DNA of 64,000 nt from Firmicutes bacterium ASF500 (lineage in GTDB: Bacteria; Bacillota; Clostridia; Oscillospirales; Oscillospiraceae), in assembly GCA_000492175.2 (NCBI GenBank), contig CP097573.1, positions 3,410,001 through 3,474,000 of the forward strand. Direction: 5' to 3'. The notes beneath the pieces were generated by a model that searched no databases, was not told the DNA's origin, and worked only from the letters and a program-made list of their open reading frames with translations. Positions 60,236 to 64,000 of this stretch are shown piece by piece. The position numbers were made by a program, and so were the translations under genes. Numbering within the stretch: the stretch's first letter is position 1; the number at the start of each line of letters is the position of its first letter.

Positions 60236-60675
60236 AACGAATTCTTGTCATGGGTCTGAGCCTGCTTCTGACGGCCTCCCTCCTGGCCTCCTGCGGAGGT
60301 CAAACGGAGCTCCAGGACGGCTATTATACCGCCCAGGCCGCCGCTTTCAGCCACGGCTGGAAGGAATATGTTACCATCCTGGTCAAGGGAGGGGCCATTC
60401 TTTCCGTGGAATACAACGCCGAGAACGCCAGCGGATTTATCAAGAGCTGGGACAACGCCTATATGCAGACCATGCTCCACACCAACGGCACCTATCCCAA
60501 CGAGTACACCCGCAACTACGCGGGCCAGCTTCTGGACGGTCAGGGCGAGGGGACCATTGACGCGATCTCCGGGGCGACCTCTTCCCACAGCTCCTTCCAG
60601 CTTCTGGCCGAGGCCGTTCTGGAGCAGGCCCGGAAGGGAGACTCCAGCATCGCCATCGTGGATACGGCCCACTGA
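60232..60675 (+). CDS. FMN-binding-domain lipoprotein
   Basis: This 147-aa lipoprotein has lipobox LLASC near residue 20. After it, the domain shows VTILVKGGAILSVEYNAENASG and DAISGATSSHSSFQLL. The latter is the [D/S]GATxS flavin-attachment motif, in which the Thr is covalently flavinylated by ApbE-type transferases in FMN_bind proteins. It begins within the last codons of the chemoreceptor gene, a close coupling that suggests one function, such as redox or electron-acceptor sensing (inference). Confidence 0.85.
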   Translation: MKRILVMGLSLLLTASLLASCGGQTELQDGYYTAQAAAFSHGWKEYVTILVKGGAILSVEYNAENASGFIKSWDNAYMQTMLHTNGTYPNEYTRNYAGQLLDGQGEGTIDAISGATSSHSSFQLLAEAVLEQARKGDSSIAIVDTAH

Positions 60676-60689
60676 GGCGGAAAACAGCG

Positions 60690-60718
60690 TTGACATCCGG
60701 TCTGTTTTCCTGTATGAT
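60690..60718 (+). promoter_or_regulatory. promoter of rnpB
   Basis: TTGACA (60690-60695), a 17-base spacer and TATGAT (60713-60718), 7 bases before the RNA 5' end. Confidence 0.92.
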
Positions 60719-60724
60719 AGGGGA

Positions 60725-61075
60725 CGCAGTAAGCTGGACAGCCGCGCGGGCGGGGCGAAAGGCCCGTCTGTGAGGAAAGTCCGGGCTCCGCAGGGCAAGG
60801 ATAACGGGTAACACCCGCCGGGGGCGACCCTAGGACAAGTGCAACAGAAATAGACCGCCTGTCCCGATGGACAGGTAAGGATGGAAAGGTGAGGTAAGAG
60901 CTCACCCGATGGCGTGGAAGCGCCCATCGCTGTAAACTCTATCCGGAGCAACGCCGTGGAGGGACATACAGGCCGGCCCGGCCGTTCCAGGGAGGCGGCT
61001 TGAGCGTACTGGCAACGGTGCGTCGAGATAGATGGCTGTCTTAAAAGACAGAACCCGGCTTACAGGCTTACTGCA
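60725..61075 (+). ncRNA. rnpB: RNase P RNA, bacterial type A
   Basis: This is the catalytic RNA of RNase P, which trims the 5' ends of tRNAs. The conserved core elements are clear: GAGGAAAGTCCGGGCTCC (CR-I), AACAGAAATAGACCGCC, GTAAACTCTATCCGGAGCAA, and the 3' GACAGAACCCGGCTTACAGG. Helix P1 can be drawn between 60726-60734 (GCAGTAAGC) and 61066-61074 (GCTTACTGC), which sets the ends to within a few bases. It has a strong promoter and is followed by a hairpin at 61088-61115. Confidence 0.96.
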
Positions 61076-61087
61076 CCAGAAGCAAAT

Positions 61088-61115
61088 ACCGCCGCCCTAA
61101 CAACAGGGCGGCGGT
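61088..61115 (+). terminator. hairpin after rnpB
   Basis: Stem ACCGCCGCCCT/AGGGCGGCGGT, with little T run on this strand. It is shared with the convergent coiled-coil gene. Confidence 0.65.
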
Positions 61116-61119
61116 TCGC

Positions 61120-61839
61120 TTATGCCTCCACGTTAATCTCCGGGGCCGGGGCGGGTTCGGCGGCGGCGGAGGCGTACTGCTGGATGGCGGCGTCCACGGT
61201 GGACTGGGTCTGTTCGGTGAGGCCGGTCAGCTGCTGGCGCAGCTCCATCCGGGAGGCCTGGAGCTGGTCCTGGACGCGGTTGTCCACCGCAGCCTCCCGC
61301 GCATAGCCGGACTCCCGGAGAATCCGCATAGCCTGGCGGTTTCTCAGCTGGTGGCGCAGGCGTTTGGCCTCGCGGTCCCGCTTCTCCCGGGCCAGGCGGG
61401 CCTGGCGCTTTTCCTCCAGCCGCTCCTGGGAGAGCTCCCGCCGCTTCCGTCCCGCCCGGTTCACCGTCTTTTGCAGCTGGTTGATGACGGCCTGAATGCG
61501 GTCGGCGTTGTCGCTGTCGCTGCGCTTGGCGGCCCGGAGCTGGGCGATCTGCCGCCGGGCATAGCCGGAGGCGGCGTCCACCTCCCCCAGGCTCCTGGCC
61601 CGGGCCAGACGGGAACAGGCCATAATGGCCGCGTCGCCGTACCGGCGGCTGTTTTTGGGGAGCTTGAACTGCTCCTTCCGCTGTTCGATCTGCTCCCTGG
61701 CGTCCTTCATCATCTCGGCCAGGTCGGGCTGACGCTCCCGCTCCTCCCGAAGGGCGGCGGAGAGCCCGTCGTCCTGGGCAGGGGCGGTCGGCTGGACCGG
61801 ATAATACCCGCCGCTCCCGGCGGCGCTTATGGTGCTCAC
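61120..61839 (-). CDS. coiled-coil protein of unknown function
   Basis: This 239-aa, highly charged helical protein has no signal peptide or membrane segment. Residues about 40-200 are rich in Arg, Glu, Gln and Lys in heptad-like order (RRELSQERLEEKRQARLARE, QLRNRQAMRILRESGYARE); the tail has Ala/Pro/Glu repeats. A GTG at 61839 is preferred because GGAGGAGGAG lies 5 bases upstream; the family is unknown to me. It is monocistronic and convergent with rnpB. Confidence 0.6.
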   Translation of the reverse strand: MSTISAAGSGGYYPVQPTAPAQDDGLSAALREERERQPDLAEMMKDAREQIEQRKEQFKLPKNSRRYGDAAIMACSRLARARSLGEVDAASGYARRQIAQLRAAKRSDSDNADRIQAVINQLQKTVNRAGRKRRELSQERLEEKRQARLAREKRDREAKRLRHQLRNRQAMRILRESGYAREAAVDNRVQDQLQASRMELRQQLTGLTEQTQSTVDAAIQQYASAAAEPAPAPEINVEA

Positions 61840-61947
61840 AGGCGCTCCTCCTCCCATTGAAAACGGTATATAATATGGTTATCGGCCAGAGGAGGGTGTT
61901 TCGATAGTGAGGGAGGAAAAATTTACAGCGCTGGGGGAATCTTTCCC

Positions 61948-61976
61948 TTTACATCTGTGCCGGGGTATGGTAAACT
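61948..61976 (+). promoter_or_regulatory. promoter of degV-family gene
   Basis: -35 TTTACA (61948-61953), a 17-base spacer and -10 TAAACT (61971-61976). Confidence 0.8.
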
Positions 61977-62022
61977 AATTGTACAAATCTAATTTAAAAG
62001 ACCACGTATGGAGATGAAACAC

Positions 62023-62856
62023 ATGAGTTTTAAGATTGTAGTGGACAGCTGCTGCGACCTGACCCCTGCCATGCTGAAGGACCCCGTCTTTGTCAAGGTC
62101 CCCCTGACCATCCGCTCCAACGGCAGTACCTTTGTGGACGACGAGACCTTTGACCAGGCGGACCTGCTCTGGTCCATGCGGCAGAGTGAGGACGCCCCCT
62201 CCACCGCCTGCCCCTCCCCCCAGGCTTACCTGGACGCCTATCAGGGCGCGGACGATGTGTATGTGGTCACGCTGACCGCCCTGCTCAGCGGCTCCCACAA
62301 CAGCGCCGAGCAGGCCCGTATACTGATGGAGGAGGACCGGCCGGAGGTGAATGTCCATGTGTTCAACTCCTGCTCCGCCGCCTCCGGAGAGGTGCTGGTG
62401 GCCCTGGCCATCCAGCGCCTGGCCTCCGCCGGGATGCCCTTCAAGCGGGTGGTCACCGAGGTGGAGCAGTTTATCTCTCAGATGCAGACCCTGTTCGTGC
62501 TGGAGTCTTTGGAGAACCTGCGGAAAAACGGCCGGCTGACCAAGCTCCAGGCGGTGATCACCGGGGCGCTGAAGATCAAGCTGTTCATGGGCGCCACCCC
62601 CGAGGGGGAAATCTGCAAGCTGGGACAGGCCCTGACCATCAAGCAGGCGCTGGGCAAGATGGTGGACAAGGTGGCCGCCGACGCCAGCCACGTGGGCCGC
62701 ACCCTGGCTATCTGCCACTGCAACTGCCTGGAGCGGGCTTTCCAGGTGAAGAGCATGATCGAGGCCAAGTGCAAATTCGCCCACATCCTGATTACCGAGG
62801 CCGGGGGCATTACCAGCGTCTACGCCAACGACGGCGGTATCGTCATCGCGTATTAA
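62023..62856 (+). CDS. DegV-family fatty-acid-binding protein
   Basis: This 277-aa protein is of the DegV family, which binds a fatty acid and in related species (FakB) hands it to the FakA kinase for phosphorylation. The N-terminal strand KIVVDSCCDLTP, TALLSGSHNSAEQARILM and the C-terminal two-layer domain with TEAGGITSVYANDGGIVI mark the family. The ATG at 62023 is chosen from GGAGATGAAACAC; an ATG five codons earlier would place the ribosome site inside the gene. It has a good promoter and terminator. FakA is not in the window. Confidence 0.92.
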   Translation: MSFKIVVDSCCDLTPAMLKDPVFVKVPLTIRSNGSTFVDDETFDQADLLWSMRQSEDAPSTACPSPQAYLDAYQGADDVYVVTLTALLSGSHNSAEQARILMEEDRPEVNVHVFNSCSAASGEVLVALAIQRLASAGMPFKRVVTEVEQFISQMQTLFVLESLENLRKNGRLTKLQAVITGALKIKLFMGATPEGEICKLGQALTIKQALGKMVDKVAADASHVGRTLAICHCNCLERAFQVKSMIEAKCKFAHILITEAGGITSVYANDGGIVIAY

Positions 62857-62861
62857 AAAAT

Positions 62862-62886
62862 CCGGCTCCCCCAACGGGGGAGCCGG
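62862..62886 (+). terminator. terminator of degV-family gene
   Basis: Perfect 11-bp stem CCGGCTCCCCC/GGGGGAGCCGG. The T run is weak (TCATTTG). Confidence 0.75.
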
Positions 62887-62908
62887 TCATTTGAAAGGAG
62901 AAATGGCT

Positions 62909-63484
62909 ATGCCGATGACCCGAGAGCAGGCCTGGGACCTGCTGACGACCTACAACAAGGAGCCCTTCCATCTGCGCCACGCCGTAACGGTGGAGCGCGT
63001 TATGGGCTGGTACGCCCGGGAGCTGGGCTATGGGGAGGAGGCCGGGTTCTGGTCAATTGTGGGCCTGCTCCACGACCTGGACTTCGAGCAGTGGCCCGAG
63101 GAGCACTGCGTCAGATCTCAGGAGCTGATGCGTCAGGCCGGGGTGGAGGAGCCCGTTATTCGGGCCACCGCCAGCCACGGCTGGGGGCTCCGGGTGGACA
63201 TCAAGCCGGAGCACGAGATGGAAAAGGTCCTCTACGCCTGCGACGAGCTCACCGGCCTCATCGGAGCGGCGGCCCTCATGCGGCCCTCCAGGAGCGTGGC
63301 GGACATGGAGCTGAAATCGCTGAAAAAGAAGTTCAAGGACAAGCGCTTTGCCGCCGGATGCTCCCGGGAGGTAATCGCCAGCGGGGCGGAGTTGCTGGGC
63401 TGGGAGCTGGACAAGCTCCTGGATATGACCCTGCGGGCCATGCAGGCGGAGGAGAGCGCCATCGAGGCGGAAGCGCCGGCGTGA
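62909..63484 (+). CDS. HD-domain hydrolase
   Basis: This 191-aa protein has an HD-type phosphohydrolase fold. Metal-binding residues can be read in HLRHAVTVERVM (His), VGLLHDLDFEQWPEEH (the HD pair near residues 54-55) and DELTGLIGA (Asp near 107). The HDIG-like spacing suits nucleotide or phosphoester substrates, not identified here. The ATG at 62909 is chosen because AAAGGAGAA ends the right distance before it. An acidic Ala-rich tail ends the protein. Confidence 0.85.
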   Translation: MPMTREQAWDLLTTYNKEPFHLRHAVTVERVMGWYARELGYGEEAGFWSIVGLLHDLDFEQWPEEHCVRSQELMRQAGVEEPVIRATASHGWGLRVDIKPEHEMEKVLYACDELTGLIGAAALMRPSRSVADMELKSLKKKFKDKRFAAGCSREVIASGAELLGWELDKLLDMTLRAMQAEESAIEAEAPA

Positions 63485-63496
63485 TATGTAGACCGG

Positions 63497-63763
63497 TCAA
63501 CCCAGAATCCATTGCAGCATCAGCAGCAGTCCAAAGCCGGGCAAACCCAGCAGACCCAAGACCAGGGCGTTGACCAGGTTGACCCCCAGATGAATGCCGA
63601 TGAACTGGCTCACCTGGGCGAAGAGTGCCAGGACGGCCAGCCCCACCGAGGACCGCAGAGCCAGGTGGAGCAGCCGGGTGGCTGGCCGGCGCAGCAGGAC
63701 CAGCGCCGCGCACAGCACCAGTCCCGCCAGACACCAGGCCAGATATCCGGGGATGGGGTTCAT
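63497..63763 (-). CDS. bofA: BofA-family sigma-K processing inhibitor-like
   Basis: This 88-aa hydrophobic protein has two or three transmembrane helices (LAWCLAGLVLCAALVLL and LVNALVLGLLGLPGFGLLLML). The C-terminal GxxHLGVNLVNALVLGLLGLPG is the BofA signature. In Bacillus it holds the SpoIVFB protease inactive in the forespore outer membrane. It overlaps the yaaL-like gene by 4 bases (ATGA), the same order as the B. subtilis recR-yaaL-bofA region, which suggests that this organism is, or descends from, a spore former. Confidence 0.88.
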   Translation of the reverse strand: MNPIPGYLAWCLAGLVLCAALVLLRRPATRLLHLALRSSVGLAVLALFAQVSQFIGIHLGVNLVNALVLGLLGLPGFGLLLMLQWILG

Positions 63764-63996
63764 GTGGTCCCCTCCAGCTCTTTGACCCGGCGGAGGAGAT
63801 AGTTGTAGCGGGCCTGGAGGGCGTTGATCTCGAAGACGTAGGACTCGATCAAATCGCTGTCGCTGGCGGTGTTGAAGCCGCCGTAGGCCTGACTGATCAG
63901 GGCCCGGGTGTGGGACAGGGAGTCCAGAAGCTCCCGGCGGGCCTGGTGGTTGGGGTCGCCCCGGCGGAGGCCGGACCGTTTGACTGATTGTGCCAT
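63760..63996 (-). CDS. yaaL: YaaL-like (DUF2508) protein
   Basis: This 78-aa helical protein has RRELLDSLSHTRALISQAYGG followed by VFEINALQARYNYLLRRVK, the pattern of DUF2508/YaaL. The function is unknown; it is conserved beside bofA and often recR. The start ATG lies 4 bases from the window edge, so its ribosome site is outside. It is translationally coupled to bofA. Confidence 0.82.
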   Translation of the reverse strand: MAQSVKRSGLRRGDPNHQARRELLDSLSHTRALISQAYGGFNTASDSDLIESYVFEINALQARYNYLLRRVKELEGTT

Positions 63997-64000
63997 AGAG

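Overview
The window is a GC-rich chromosomal segment of a Clostridia-type Firmicute. It most resembles an Oscillospiraceae (Flavonifractor/Oscillibacter-like) gut anaerobe; that placement is an inference from gene order, base composition and repeat families, because no taxonomic marker such as 16S rRNA is present. Firmicute signs include the murB-rapZ-yvcK-whiA operon, a yaaL-bofA pair (sporulation-associated), rpsB-tsf, a type A RNase P RNA, a BMP-type nucleoside ABC transporter and many clear vegetative promoters with 16-17 bp spacers.

Layout. 1-5300 is the remnant of an integrative/conjugative or mobilizable element: a low-GC metallo-beta-lactamase-fold gene, a MobA/MobL relaxase cut after codon 210, a complete IS21-family element (2144-4355) with 54-bp terminal repeats and no visible target duplication, a 22-codon gene stub on its other side, and a conserved-looking hypothetical gene. 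Next come tRNA-Leu(GAG) and a sugar module (5917-13481): an amylosucrase-type GH13 enzyme, a lipoprotein-dependent ABC importer and a GH36 alpha-galactosidase, which together look like a raffinose/sucrose route. 13527-18980 carries a 1049-aa hybrid histidine kinase, a secreted SH3-repeat protein and an isochorismatase-fold hydrolase. 19017-23751 is the BMP nucleoside transporter. 24038-26629 has nrdR, a membrane-tethered XRE regulator and a HAD phosphatase. 26819-30674 is murB-rapZ-yvcK-whiA, followed by a scrambled duplication of the whiA tail and a small membrane gene. 33241-41521 holds dnaE, a membrane-anchored clostripain-like protease and an SUV3-like RNA helicase. 41840-46466 has glpK, a stand-alone enzyme I N-terminal-like protein, an aminotransferase and an unrecognised barrel-like protein. 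46840-54204 is a housekeeping run (yqeG, AP endonuclease IV, pepP-like, SLOG protein, queH, a stalk-domain protein, recQ). 54356-64000 holds rpsB-tsf, a GtrII-like membrane protein, a chemoreceptor with an FMN-binding lipoprotein, rnpB, a coiled-coil protein, DegV, an HD-domain protein, and bofA/yaaL.

The most pervasive signal no gene explains is a family of at least ten short extragenic palindromes with ends TGTAGGG.../...CCCTACA. They occur as paired hairpins, single hairpins and half copies. One pair is nested inside another, one sits between rpsB and tsf, and one overlaps the stop codon of the AP endonuclease gene. A second, longer palindromic family appears twice. No CRISPR array, rRNA, phage structural module or obvious biosynthetic cluster is present.
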